Shown here piece by piece: positions 7,908 through 16,160 of a DNA stretch of 36,119 nt (the stretch's first letter is position 1; each line of letters starts with the position of its first letter). Below the pieces are notes generated by a model, which worked only from the letters and a program-made list of their open reading frames with translations, was not told the DNA's origin and did not search any database. A program made the translations under genes and the position numbers. This DNA comes from a virus: the IMG/VR virus record IMGVR_UViG_3300025913_000957, positions 1 to 36,119 of that record. One strand, 5' to 3'.

Positions 7908-10900
7908 TTAATTTGCGCCTATGTTCCAGTTGATGCTTGAACCAGCGGACACTGAAGCGGTCGCTGAGGAGTTGCAGAGACGCCAGCCCATGGTTCCGGC
8001 TGAGACAATGCGAGTCGAGATATAGAGCGTGCCACCCGGCCCGAATCCTGACACCGTAGCCGGGTCAGAACCCGTTGCGGTCGGTGCGGTGAGGGTTGAT
8101 GTGGTGAGCAAGCCTGTCATCGTCACGCTGGTCTCTGCTGTGCAAGAGAGAGCCGCTACAGACGAAGTCCCGGTCGTGATCTGAACGTTCGTGATAGCGG
8201 AACCTCCGCCGCCACCTGTGGTGCTATAACCTTGCGAGATTACCCACCCCTGCGTAGCGACCGTTCCGCCGCCCGCAGGGAGCGTCAGCGTACTGCTGTC
8301 AGCGGTGGTCGGTCCCGCAATCTTCGTGAACCCGGAGAGGCCATACACGTAAAGGCTTTTCGAGTACCAGTCGCCGGGTGTTGAACCACCGAGGTTCGCC
8401 CACGCTCCGGCACGTGCGGCATTTGATCCAATCCAAGTGCCGCTCAGAGTTCCGCTCAAGTCGGAAATCTGGTAAGGCATTAACCAGTTCAAAGCGTTGA
8501 ACGCAGTACCAGCACCAGCCAACCTCCCGATTCCGTTGCCTGACCTATCCACCATGTAGACGGAACGTGCCGGGTTGACATTGAGGTCAGTCGTCGAAGT
8601 TGTATCCGTCTGAACTGTGTTGGTCTGCGTCGTGTCGATTTGTGCAGTGCCCGTCAAATGCGGTGAAGCTGCCAGAACGTGACTCCCTGTTCCCGTACAT
8701 GTAACGGCTTGCAACGCGCCCGCAGAGGTTGTGTTGAGTCCGCACGCGCTAGGTAGTCCGCTCACGGTCGCTGCGGATACCGAGAGAGGCATGTTCAGGA
8801 CTGATGAGCCGCCCACGGCACCTGAGCTAAGAACACGAGAGAATGCTGCTTCCGTAGCAGCGGTACCAGTCAGTCCGGTCATCACTTGCACGTTGGCGAC
8901 AGAGACGACGGCACCTGCGGCGTCGTTTGGAAAAGCAACGAGCGTGAAGTTCGTACTCGCGGTTTGATTGCTTCTATACATCACCAGACGAGTCCACTTA
9001 CCAGCCTGTAGCGGAATCACCGCGTTGCTGGTCGTTCCGAAGAACCCAACGAAGTAGTTCGTGTCCACTGAGGACTTCAGCATGAGCGAAACCATCACGT
9101 CGAAGGCTGAAGCCGGGGGTGATGTGACGATGTTGTTTATCGTCCAGCGATTCGTGCTGGAGCTTCCCGCTGACGCAGAGTGAGTGATGGTGTTGATTGG
9201 TCCCCACAGAGGGTCAGTTGTGGTTCCAGCGGTTGACCCGGACGATGCCGTTAATGCGGGTGCGCTGGCGTTCCCAACGAATTCGTTCGTGACTCCTCCC
9301 GCTGTGTAGATGGGAGTACCGAACAGAGAGAACTGTGAGACGGTTCTCAGACTCTGCGGCCAGCTACGAACCGAACCAGCGATTCCGATTGCTGCCTGAC
9401 TCCCGGAGAAGCCGACGCTGCTCGTTGTGTCCGTCGATACGAGATTGCCGAAGGACTGACCATAGCCAGCGGCATTGACAAACTCGATGGAGGAGTGGTC
9501 GTTCGCAATCGCCCATGGGTTTGCTTGTGCGTCACCGTTGAAGACGTGATCGACGTAGACGGTCGCGTGACCCGTAGCAAAGATCGTTGCACGAGAAATC
9601 GTGTGACCGTCGATGGTCACAGATGAAGCACCCGAAGCATTTCCTTCTGGAGCGCCACCGACCAGATAGAGGTTCGAACTATTCGAGCTTCCGAACACGG
9701 CTACCGCAGCAACCGAGTTCGTGAGGAAGGCAGTGTTGTAGAAGTAGTTCGAACCTTGAAGCAGGTTTGGTGAGTACTGAATGACACCTACCGTGTTGCC
9801 CGTTATCTGACCGCCCATGAAGTTGATGCTGTTCGCACCGCCAGCCGTAGCGTCTGAGTAGAGCTTCGCGCCAACGTAGTTGTTGTAGAGGCGCGGGCTG
9901 ACGATGTCAGCAAACTGAGTCGCGTTGAACACGATGCCAGCGGTACCGCAGTCATGGATGTTGGGAGCAATCAGTTCAACCTGAGCGTGATTGCCGATGG
10001 TTATTCCAGTTGTTCCGGTCTGGCTGCTTCCGTCAATCTCAAGACCTTCGATAACCATCTTGCCGTTGGTCTGTAGAGTTGCTCCACCACCGATGGTAAG
10101 CACCGTTTGGTTCGCGGCTGAAGGAATCAGCTTCGCTCCCCATCCCTGAATCTTGGTGTAGGTGGAGAGCGTCAGTCCGCTCACCTTGCAGGTTGAACCC
10201 TGCGGGAATACGACGATGCCTGACGTGCCCGCTGCGGTCACCGCGCTGGCAATGGCTGTCGTGTCGTCGTGTGATCCATCGCAGAAAGCGTTGTAGGGTG
10301 ACGCAAGCGGGTTGATTTGCTTGTTGACGCTGGATGTAACGGTGGTCGATGCGACCTTAGATGTGACGGTGATACCGTTCGCGCCGTCACTGGCTAAGCC
10401 CGCGATTGATCCGACAGCCGCAGCACCAGCCGGACCAGTCGGTCCTGTGGCACCTGTCGGTCCTGTGGCTCCTGTTGCACCAGTTGGGATGCCGACCGTC
10501 AGTGCATACGGACCACCAGTCGGACCTGTGATCGAAGCTGTCGGCGCACTTCCAGTGGGCAGTGAAACCGCAGAACTGGTGATAGACCCGACAGGGACCA
10601 CCGCCGTTGCCGGGTCGAACGTATCGAGCGTCCACGTCGAACCCGTGATGCTTGTCATTCCCCAGTCGCGTAGCACAGCGCCTGTGAGGCGATTCGCAGC
10701 CGTGATGTGGTAGTAGGTGCCGACCGGGTTTGGCACAACGACAAGACCGCTCTGAAGCACGCCATTGCTAATGAGGCCACAGACTGGCGTGGTAACAACC
10801 TGTACACTTCCGACCCTGAAGCCAGTAGCTGCACCAGTCGCATCGACAGGAGCGAAGCACAGCTTTGCTGAAGAGATAGGACGGCTAAAGGAATCCGAGA

Positions 10901-10988
10901 CCGCCGACGCGGAGATGGAAGTCGAAGACTGAGCCGATGCTCCGACCGTGAGAGCAATGAGTGCTGCGAATGTAAGGAGTCTACGCAT
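7908..10988 (-). CDS. Tailspike / tail fibre with signal peptide, collagen-like and beta-helix regions (1026 aa)
   Basis: Residues 1-19 form a Sec signal peptide (MRRLLTFAALIALTVGASA, then Q). Residues about 20-130 form a beta-rich N-terminal domain, and 167-189 are GxT/GxP collagen-like triplets (GATGPTGATGPTGPAG). From about 225 (NAFCDGSHDDTTAI) to about 480 lies a right-handed beta-helix of the pectate-lyase-3/tailspike type. Beyond it are Ser/Thr/Gly-rich beta modules, including a TTGGGGGGS hinge. Tailspikes of this build bind or cleave host polysaccharide. The signal peptide is odd, because virion proteins normally assemble in the cytoplasm. It starts 2 bases after the preceding gene. 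The architecture is well supported; the export question is open. Confidence 0.75.
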   Translation of the reverse strand: MRRLLTFAALIALTVGASAQSSTSISASAVSDSFSRPISSAKLCFAPVDATGAATGFRVGSVQVVTTPVCGLISNGVLQSGLVVVPNPVGTYYHITAANRLTGAVLRDWGMTSITGSTWTLDTFDPATAVVPVGSITSSAVSLPTGSAPTASITGPTGGPYALTVGIPTGATGATGPTGATGPTGPAGAAAVGSIAGLASDGANGITVTSKVASTTVTSSVNKQINPLASPYNAFCDGSHDDTTAIASAVTAAGTSGIVVFPQGSTCKVSGLTLSTYTKIQGWGAKLIPSAANQTVLTIGGGATLQTNGKMVIEGLEIDGSSQTGTTGITIGNHAQVELIAPNIHDCGTAGIVFNATQFADIVSPRLYNNYVGAKLYSDATAGGANSINFMGGQITGNTVGVIQYSPNLLQGSNYFYNTAFLTNSVAAVAVFGSSNSSNLYLVGGAPEGNASGASSVTIDGHTISRATIFATGHATVYVDHVFNGDAQANPWAIANDHSSIEFVNAAGYGQSFGNLVSTDTTSSVGFSGSQAAIGIAGSVRSWPQSLRTVSQFSLFGTPIYTAGGVTNEFVGNASAPALTASSGSTAGTTTDPLWGPINTITHSASAGSSSTNRWTINNIVTSPPASAFDVMVSLMLKSSVDTNYFVGFFGTTSNAVIPLQAGKWTRLVMYRSNQTASTNFTLVAFPNDAAGAVVSVANVQVMTGLTGTAATEAAFSRVLSSGAVGGSSVLNMPLSVSAATVSGLPSACGLNTTSAGALQAVTCTGTGSHVLAASPHLTGTAQIDTTQTNTVQTDTTSTTDLNVNPARSVYMVDRSGNGIGRLAGAGTAFNALNWLMPYQISDLSGTLSGTWIGSNAARAGAWANLGGSTPGDWYSKSLYVYGLSGFTKIAGPTTADSSTLTLPAGGGTVATQGWVISQGYSTTGGGGGSAITNVQITTGTSSVAALSCTAETSVTMTGLLTTSTLTAPTATGSDPATVSGFGPGGTLYISTRIVSAGTMGWRLCNSSATASVSAGSSINWNIGAN

Positions 10989-10989
10989 T

Positions 10990-11373
10990 TTATATGTCCG
11001 CTGCGGCTGACCAGATAGCAGCCCATGTCGTTGAAGTTGGCGAAGGGTTTAGAGCGAAGGGAGAGCCGAGAGGCTGTACTTCTTTGCCAGATAGCGAGTC
11101 GAACAGAATCGCCATGAATTGCGCATCCGGTGCGTCGAGTGAATCTGTGGTGCTGTCCACCGTGAATGACGGGATGGTCAGCGAACCGCTGTTCACGTTA
11201 CACGCGACCAGTCGGTAAAATCCGCCGACCGACGCTGAGAGTGGGAATCCTCTCGGATACACGGTGCCGCTGGACGCGGTGAATGTCTTCGTCGCATACA
11301 GACGAAGCTGGATGCCGCTGGAGTTCCCTTGCCAATTCGACAACACCAATTGAGAAATAGTGATCAGGGCCAT
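10990..11373 (-). CDS. Tail-associated hypothetical protein (127 aa)
   Basis: This is a small beta-rich protein (ITISQLVLSNWQG, GGFYRLVACNVNSGSLTIPS, DAQFMAILFD) without signal peptide or membrane segment. I know similar segments only loosely, as N-terminal modules of fibre or surface proteins. It lies between the tape measure and the tailspike. AAGGA overlaps the stop of the tape measure gene and gives a good ribosome site for the ATG at 11371-11373. It could be an adaptor that mounts the spike or a small virion protein. No enzymatic motif is visible. Confidence 0.6.
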   Translation of the reverse strand: MALITISQLVLSNWQGNSSGIQLRLYATKTFTASSGTVYPRGFPLSASVGGFYRLVACNVNSGSLTIPSFTVDSTTDSLDAPDAQFMAILFDSLSGKEVQPLGSPFALNPSPTSTTWAAIWSAAADI

Positions 11374-11375
11374 AT

Positions 11376-13751
11376 TTATCCTTGTGGTCTACGCCTTGCT
11401 CTGTCTGCGATTTGTCGTTGGGCGTGCGCAGAGCCAATCTGTGCGCCTTGCCGAATCGCACGGGCGACAGCAGCGTGAACCATTGCGGCGTCTGTTCCGC
11501 GAGCATCGATGTTGTAGGTCGGTGACGAACCGGGACCACCATTCGGAACCACGTGTGAGCCAGACGGGAGATAGAGAGTTTCAGGCCCGAGTTCGCCGAT
11601 GCGATAATTTCCGCCGACCCCAACGTCACCACCACCCGCGAAACCACCTAGGATGGAGCCAGCACCGAACAGCTTCCCGCCGAAGAGCTTGCTGAAAAAG
11701 TTGCTGTCATTGAACATTCCAAGAATGCTCTTACCGATTCCGCCTGTGACTGCTCCGAGAGGATTGGAGCCGGAAGGTCCGACGATATTCGGAAGACCAG
11801 CCATCTGGACATAGAGAGCGTCGGCTGCGCTCTGGCCTTTGCGTTGCGTACCGAAGCCCAATCCCTTGGCGAGCGAGCCCTCTACCTTCTCAATGCCAGT
11901 CTTTGCGAGCGACTCAGAGGCAGAGCGGAACACTCCCTCAAAGCTCGGACGCTGCCCGGTTATGCCCTTGGCAAGCTCGGTGTTAATCCCATCCACAAAG
12001 CGACTGGCAATCTGCTGAAGCTGCTGCTGTGTCTGATGAGAGCGAGCAATCAGCTCGTCAAAGACGCTGTCTACCATCCCTTTCCATGTGGTTGAGAGTG
12101 CGCTCTGAGCATCGGTCAGTGAGGTGATCTTCGCTTGAGCCTGTACCTGGGCAATCTGCGCACGAATCTGAGCCTGTTGCGCATGGTTCTGGGTGTCTTC
12201 ACCTAACAGCGCGGAAGACCAGTCCTCCCCTCTCAGGCGCTCCAGTTCGTCATTCAGTGTTTTGAACTGCGCCTTGTATTCCGTAATGTGAGCGGACTGT
12301 GCAGCCAGAGCAGCATCATGAAGTGTGATTTGCCCGATCAGGACACGGTATCTGTTCGTTGCCTCCGTCACCTCGGCATTGAGCTTGGCTTGTTCCTCGG
12401 CAGCGCGGGTGCTGATTCTTCCCAGAGCATCCGCTCCTCTGGTATCGCCAACAGCAAAGAAGCCGGGTGCTGTGCCAGCGGTAGACTGGCGAATCTTTTC
12501 AAATTGCCGGGAGAGCTGTACGGAGCTAGTCGCGAACTTCTCCAGTACAGAGTTGTAGGCTCCGGTGCCCTCGTGGAGTTCCTTGAGTCGCTCTTCCCAG
12601 AAGGCTCGCTCACCAGCTACAGAGACTCCGTACATTTGCTTCTCGCGAGCGAAGGTTGCCTCAAACTGTTTGAGCCGCTTGGCGTCCTCCTGCTCTAGAG
12701 CTGCGTTGGCGTCCTTCTTGGCGGTCAGACGCGCCATCGTTGCCTTATCGGCCTCGTTCTGAGAGCGTAGCGTTAGGTAATCGGATTGGCCGCCAAACTC
12801 CGACAGCATCCCGCTAGACAGCGCAATGCGGTTGTCCATGTTGCCCGCGTTGAAGCCCGTGACACCCACACCGGGATACCGAGACGCGAGCTGGTCCCGG
12901 GTAAATTTACCCGACTGCCAATCGCGCTGATAGTTCCTCGCGGAGGTGGCACTGCGGTAGACGTCCTGCGCGAACCGGGAACCCTCGTCATAGAGCTTGC
13001 GGAGATTTTCATTCATCTCCTTCTCGGCATCGTCTACGGCTTCCTTAGAGCCGCTATCGCGAGCAGCGCGGATACGACCAGTGCCTTCGTTCTTCGCTTC
13101 GGTGATTCGCTCGTCAAGGTCTTTCCACTTCTGTTCAATGTCATCGGTGGAAGCAGCACCGAAGAGCTGTTGACGGAGCGAGCTCGATTGCGATTTGAGT
13201 AGCTGGGAGAACTTCTCAAAATCGGTGTCGAGCTTTTTGCCGAGTTCGTCCGCAGAGACCGCTGCCTCGTCAAGCATCAGCTTGAGATTGTTTTCCGGCT
13301 TGCCCTCGAGCTTGGCGATAGACTTCTCTAGCTCATCGTTGGAGACTCGGAGCTGGTCATTGGTCAGGACAAGACCGCCCGTAACCTCCGCCCAGGCACG
13401 TTTGTTCTTCTCGGCAGCTTCCGCGTTCTTCTGGGCGAACTCATAAACCTTTTTGCCAGCTTCAATCGCTACAGTGATAAATCCGACCACGGCGATGGCT
13501 GAGAAGGCAGCATTAATGGCCCGGGCGACAGCCTGATTCTCAGCGACCAGATTCCGCAGCTCACGGGGCAGCTTGACGCCGATCTCATCGCCCAAGAGCA
13601 TGAGTGCGCCGCGAGCCTCATGGGTCTGAGCGCGCATTTCTGACGAGAACTTCTTGGCCTCGTTGGTGGCTTCCCCAAGAGCAGCCTTGAACTGAGCCGT
13701 CTTGGCCTGCAGCTCTACATAGATTTCAGCTACTTTTGCTTGGCTTGCCAT
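11376..13751 (-). CDS. Tail tape measure protein (791 aa)
   Basis: This long, mostly helical protein sets tail length. The N-terminus (IYVELQAKTAQFKAAL) is typical of tape measures. A hydrophobic patch near residues 85-105 (FSAIAVVGFITVAIEAG) and long coiled-coil stretches rich in Lys, Glu, Gln and Ala follow. The C-terminus has the Gly-rich signature FAGGGDVGVGG and ELGPETLYLPSGSHVVPN seen in many tape measure proteins. At about 1.5 angstroms per residue the tail would be roughly 120 nm. It follows the chaperone genes with a one-base TAATG overlap, as expected. I see no lytic transglycosylase or peptidase motif inside it. Confidence 0.9.
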   Translation of the reverse strand: MASQAKVAEIYVELQAKTAQFKAALGEATNEAKKFSSEMRAQTHEARGALMLLGDEIGVKLPRELRNLVAENQAVARAINAAFSAIAVVGFITVAIEAGKKVYEFAQKNAEAAEKNKRAWAEVTGGLVLTNDQLRVSNDELEKSIAKLEGKPENNLKLMLDEAAVSADELGKKLDTDFEKFSQLLKSQSSSLRQQLFGAASTDDIEQKWKDLDERITEAKNEGTGRIRAARDSGSKEAVDDAEKEMNENLRKLYDEGSRFAQDVYRSATSARNYQRDWQSGKFTRDQLASRYPGVGVTGFNAGNMDNRIALSSGMLSEFGGQSDYLTLRSQNEADKATMARLTAKKDANAALEQEDAKRLKQFEATFAREKQMYGVSVAGERAFWEERLKELHEGTGAYNSVLEKFATSSVQLSRQFEKIRQSTAGTAPGFFAVGDTRGADALGRISTRAAEEQAKLNAEVTEATNRYRVLIGQITLHDAALAAQSAHITEYKAQFKTLNDELERLRGEDWSSALLGEDTQNHAQQAQIRAQIAQVQAQAKITSLTDAQSALSTTWKGMVDSVFDELIARSHQTQQQLQQIASRFVDGINTELAKGITGQRPSFEGVFRSASESLAKTGIEKVEGSLAKGLGFGTQRKGQSAADALYVQMAGLPNIVGPSGSNPLGAVTGGIGKSILGMFNDSNFFSKLFGGKLFGAGSILGGFAGGGDVGVGGNYRIGELGPETLYLPSGSHVVPNGGPGSSPTYNIDARGTDAAMVHAAVARAIRQGAQIGSAHAQRQIADRARRRPQG

Positions 13752-14182
13752 TATTGAACCCTCACGAGACCTTTGTTGATGGCTTCTGGTGTGGCGATGG
13801 AGTTCGCCAGCCTGACCAGTGCTGCTTCATCGGAATCGTCTTCATCGCGTCCCCACCGGGACGGCATGAAGTCTGTAATCTGCGGGGTGTAGTCCTTGGG
13901 TCTACACATGCTGAAACTGACAACGTTTCTGTTGATCAAAGCGAGAAGGAACTCCTGCCGCTCTTGCTCCCGCTTGTGACGCTTAACAAGGTGCTGAAAC
14001 TGTCGTGGCGTAAGGCTCATGAACTCGCTGTCTGAGAGCCGTAGGTCATACCGTGCTTGGGACCAGTGAAGAAGCCAGCGTTCTTGCCGGGTCAGGACTG
14101 GTCCTGCTGAGGGTCCGAAGGTTCCGGTTCCTCGTCTCTTTCCGCAGCGCCTTCGGTGAGCGCCTTCATTGAAGCCAACCAT
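13751..14182 (-). CDS. Second tail assembly chaperone reading frame (G-T-like extension)
   Basis: From about 14100 down to 13751 this frame encodes a credible protein of about 115 residues (RYDLRLSDSEFMSLTPRQFQ, ending the core with YTPQITDFMP), in the place of the lambda T-like chaperone domain. Its first 30 residues, read in the overlap with the upstream chaperone, are low-quality. The ATG at 14180-14182 has no ribosome site. The real product is therefore probably a -1 frameshift fusion with the upstream gene, or starts at a CTG overlapping the upstream TGA (CAGGA lies 6-7 bases ahead). Such chaperones bind tape measure and tube protein during assembly and are absent from virions. Confidence 0.65.
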   Translation of the reverse strand: MVGFNEGAHRRRCGKRRGTGTFGPSAGPVLTRQERWLLHWSQARYDLRLSDSEFMSLTPRQFQHLVKRHKREQERQEFLLALINRNVVSFSMCRPKDYTPQITDFMPSRWGRDEDDSDEAALVRLANSIATPEAINKGLVRVQ

Positions 14183-14445
14183 GCTTTGGTCATCGTGCTC
14201 ACGGAGTGAATCAGTCCCTTCACCTGTTCGGTGGTCAGCTCAGGGTGACGAGGGCGAGCGAGAGCGAAGAACATATCCCGCACGAAATCAATCTTTGGTT
14301 TCTGCTGAACGTCGTAGATGACCTCCATCAGCAGAGTCTTGTTAAGAATCTGTTCAGCTTCGGCAATGCTGTTGTAGTCATAGAGAAGCTGGTACTCTTT
14401 CCCGCCCAGCTTCACTTTTACTGGCTCTGCGTAGGGTGTTAGCAT
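14092..14445 (-). CDS. Tail assembly chaperone (G-like, 117 aa)
   Basis: The protein lies between the tail tube and tape measure genes, the fixed position of the first tail assembly chaperone. Its content fits: VKLGGKEYQLLYDYNSIAEAE is the common opening of phage proteins that sense a folded tube or tape, followed by a helical core and an acidic, disordered C-terminus (EEPEPSDPQQDQS). The last 91 bases overlap a second open frame in the -1 register. It is divergent from the plus-strand BssS-like gene only 36 bases upstream, so its transcription must come through that gene from the tube side. Confidence 0.75.
   Translation of the reverse strand: MLTPYAEPVKVKLGGKEYQLLYDYNSIAEAEQILNKTLLMEVIYDVQQKPKIDFVRDMFFALARPRHPELTTEQVKGLIHSVSTMTKAWLASMKALTEGAAERDEEPEPSDPQQDQS
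14417..14445 (+). promoter_or_regulatory. Candidate promoter for the BssS-like gene
   Basis: TTTACT at 14417-14422 and TAGCAT at 14440-14445 are separated by 17 bases and each match the sigma-70 consensus at 4 of 6 positions. This would start transcription about 30 bases before the plus-strand gene. The element lies inside the start of the chaperone gene on the other strand. The match is weak and could be chance. Confidence 0.3.
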
Positions 14446-14481
14446 GGTTCCTCAATGCAGGGATCACAGGAGCCTGCAATC

Positions 14482-14739
14482 ATGGATGAGATCGAACTTA
14501 AAGTTGATAAAGGCGGCGTCATCACACATCCTGTTACGGGTTGGGGAACTAAACCTCTGGACGGAATGATGGTGCTACTGGCCATTCAGTACGTAGAGAC
14601 CCCGGAGCAACTCGAAAATGGTGAGCGACTTCAGATACAGGCATTACTAAACGCTGACAAGGCTCTAGAGCTTGCAGAGGCACTGAAAAGGGCAGCGACA
14701 ATTGCGATGAATCCACCGCCTTCTGGGAAGATGCATTAG
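14482..14739 (+). CDS. BssS-like small protein, likely moron (85 aa)
   Basis: The order of features resembles the BssS family: a THPVTGW motif, then a hydrophobic strand with VLLAIQYVETPEQLE, then a C-terminal helix (NADKALELAEALKRAATIAM). E. coli BssS (THPLVGWD..., LRLHYQTP..., helix) is described as a biofilm regulator, and short BssS-like proteins occur in phages with unknown roles. The ATG at 14482 has AGGAG ten bases upstream; an ATG at 14455 has no ribosome site. It is the only plus-strand gene inside the late operon, placed between tube and chaperone genes. This suggests a moron with its own promoter, expressed in lysogens. The function is inferred only. Confidence 0.6.
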   Translation: MDEIELKVDKGGVITHPVTGWGTKPLDGMMVLLAIQYVETPEQLENGERLQIQALLNADKALELAEALKRAATIAMNPPPSGKMH

Positions 14740-14791
14740 TCCTAATTGCCATAGCTCACCAAACAGAAGTCCCACCCATTCCTATATGGAC

Positions 14792-15268
14792 CTAGCTGCC
14801 AACCGTAACAGTGACGGCGGTCGTGATCTGAACAGTTAGCTTCCAAGAGAGGATTTTGGAGACATCAATCCCGTCGGGAAGAGGCTGCTCAAGAACGAAG
14901 CCGCTGAACGTGTACAGATTGCCCGTCGTGGTCTGGCTGAACTGCGCCAGCGGCGGGAACTGTACCTTGAAGTCGCGGATGGTGCTTGCTAGGAAGGCAG
15001 CGTTTGCGGCAGCCAAACCGGCGTCCGCAGGCAGGTAGATTGCGTTGCCCGAGAACTGTCCCGGCTCGATGACCGTGGGCAAGTACTCCTTGATGGTCGC
15101 CGCACCCAACGTGGGAGAGGACAAGCAGGATGCGTCCTCTGTATTGAGCTTGGGCTGGGTCCATGAGATGGAACGGATTTGAAGAATGGTCGTGAACGTC
15201 TCTCCGGTACCGGGGGTACCGATGGAAACAGTCACACCACTGCCAGTAGCGCCTTTGGTTGCCGCCAT
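14792..15268 (-). CDS. Major tail tube protein (158 aa)
   Basis: Size, beta-rich sequence and position (after the tail completion gene, before the chaperones) fit a siphophage tube protein of the lambda gpV fold. Visible features are an N-terminal Gly/Thr-rich segment, the LQIRSISWTQPKLNTEDASC strand region, and a C-terminal strand pair (SWKLTVQITTAVTVTVG). Hexamers stack to form the tail tube. The start has GAGG nine bases upstream. It ends 52 bases from the end of the convergent BssS-like gene. Confidence 0.8.
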   Translation of the reverse strand: MAATKGATGSGVTVSIGTPGTGETFTTILQIRSISWTQPKLNTEDASCLSSPTLGAATIKEYLPTVIEPGQFSGNAIYLPADAGLAAANAAFLASTIRDFKVQFPPLAQFSQTTTGNLYTFSGFVLEQPLPDGIDVSKILSWKLTVQITTAVTVTVGS

Positions 15269-15297
15269 TGTGTTGTCCTCGCTGTGTTGGGTTTGGA

Positions 15298-15693
15298 TTA
15301 ATCCGCGTACTGTAGAACCGCGTGAACGGTAGTTCGGGAAATTCGGGAGCCGTCGTCAAACCCATCAACGAGGTTGACGATTTGAGACTCATAAACCTGT
15401 GGGCCACCGCCCGGAAGCATTCCCTGATAGCTAGACAGGACTGCCTTCACTGCTCTGGCTAACGAGTAGGCATCCCCATACCGAAGTCCGTAGCAGTTGA
15501 AGACGACTCGCGAGGTTGTGACCCCATCCGAATTCGTCAAGGTGTAGCCGGGGAGATCGGAGGCAACTTGGTACGTCACGCAGGGATACTGTGACAGGTC
15601 CTCGGGAGCGGGGATCGGGAGAATCCTGTCGTTCACAAACCCGCTCACAGTTCCATCATTGCGGAGGAGCGTGACTAAGCCGTTCACCAGCAT
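15298..15693 (-). CDS. Tail completion / terminator protein (DUF3168-like, 131 aa)
   Basis: The pattern LVTLLRNDGTVSGFVNDRI, then a YPCVTYQVAS strand and a C-terminal RTTVHAVLQYAD strand, is typical of DUF3168 tail completion proteins (HK97 gp10-neighbour, lambda gpU-like role) that cap the tail at the head-proximal end. The start is the ATG of TGATG overlapping the preceding stop, with AGGAG 7 bases upstream; a GTG one codon earlier is also possible. Its place between the gp10-like gene and the tube gene fits. Confidence 0.8.
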   Translation of the reverse strand: MLVNGLVTLLRNDGTVSGFVNDRILPIPAPEDLSQYPCVTYQVASDLPGYTLTNSDGVTTSRVVFNCYGLRYGDAYSLARAVKAVLSSYQGMLPGGGPQVYESQIVNLVDGFDDGSRISRTTVHAVLQYAD

Positions 15694-16160
15694 CACTCTG
15701 CTCCTTCGTTGCTTGCCAAGCCTTCAGCGAGCTTCTGTACGAATGCGTCAACCGCTGCTTCGCCCGACTCGTCTACGGAGCCTTCCATAAAGAATTTGCC
15801 CGGTATCTCACGAATCTGCTTCTTGCCGTTCTTCGTCTTACGAGTCAGCATCCATCCGTTGTTCTGCCACCGAGCCACGTGTCCCGCTATCTCTGATGGA
15901 CCAACCCTGAGCCGCGCTCCCTGCGTTGCGGAAACCGAAACCTGCGTGTGTAGGTCTTCCCTGAGAATCCCGGGAGGGAGCGAATCAGAACTCGGTGTGG
16001 GTTCGTCCGTCCGTTCTGGTGCCAGTGCCTTCATGGTCCCGAGAAGCACGTCGCCGCCAGCCTGAAGAGCATCGCGCATGATCTTCCCCGACACTTTCAG
16101 CGGGAGCTGCGCCAGCTTGGCGTCAAACTTAGATGTGTCAATCTTGAGGTCAAATTCCAT
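15693..16160 (-). CDS. HK97 gp10-like head-tail protein (155 aa)
   Basis: The opening MEFDLKIDTSKFDAKLAQLP, the helix GKIMRDALQAGGDVLLGTMKALAPERT and the later FMEGSVDESGEAAVDAF are characteristic of the HK97 gp10 family. These proteins sit near the neck or tail completion and belong to the head-tail connection set. Each of its ends overlaps a neighbour by one base, so translation is coupled through the block. Length is normal for the family. The precise structural role in this family is less settled than for the tube or capsid. Confidence 0.85.
   Translation of the reverse strand: MEFDLKIDTSKFDAKLAQLPLKVSGKIMRDALQAGGDVLLGTMKALAPERTDEPTPSSDSLPPGILREDLHTQVSVSATQGARLRVGPSEIAGHVARWQNNGWMLTRKTKNGKKQIREIPGKFFMEGSVDESGEAAVDAFVQKLAEGLASNEGAE

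Noticed and set aside
10420-10500. Short tandem DNA repeats resembling a CRISPR or satellite
   Set aside because: They encode the Gly-x-y collagen-like segment of the tailspike. The periodicity follows codons and there are no spacers.
10312-10713. 133-codon plus-strand frame rich in Pro, Ala and Val
   Set aside because: It is the antisense reading of the collagen-like coding repeats, which produces a false low-complexity protein.
14549-14752. 67-codon minus-strand frame opposite the BssS-like gene
   Set aside because: It would keep the operon in one direction, but the plus frame has a good ribosome site and a family-like pattern, and this one has neither.
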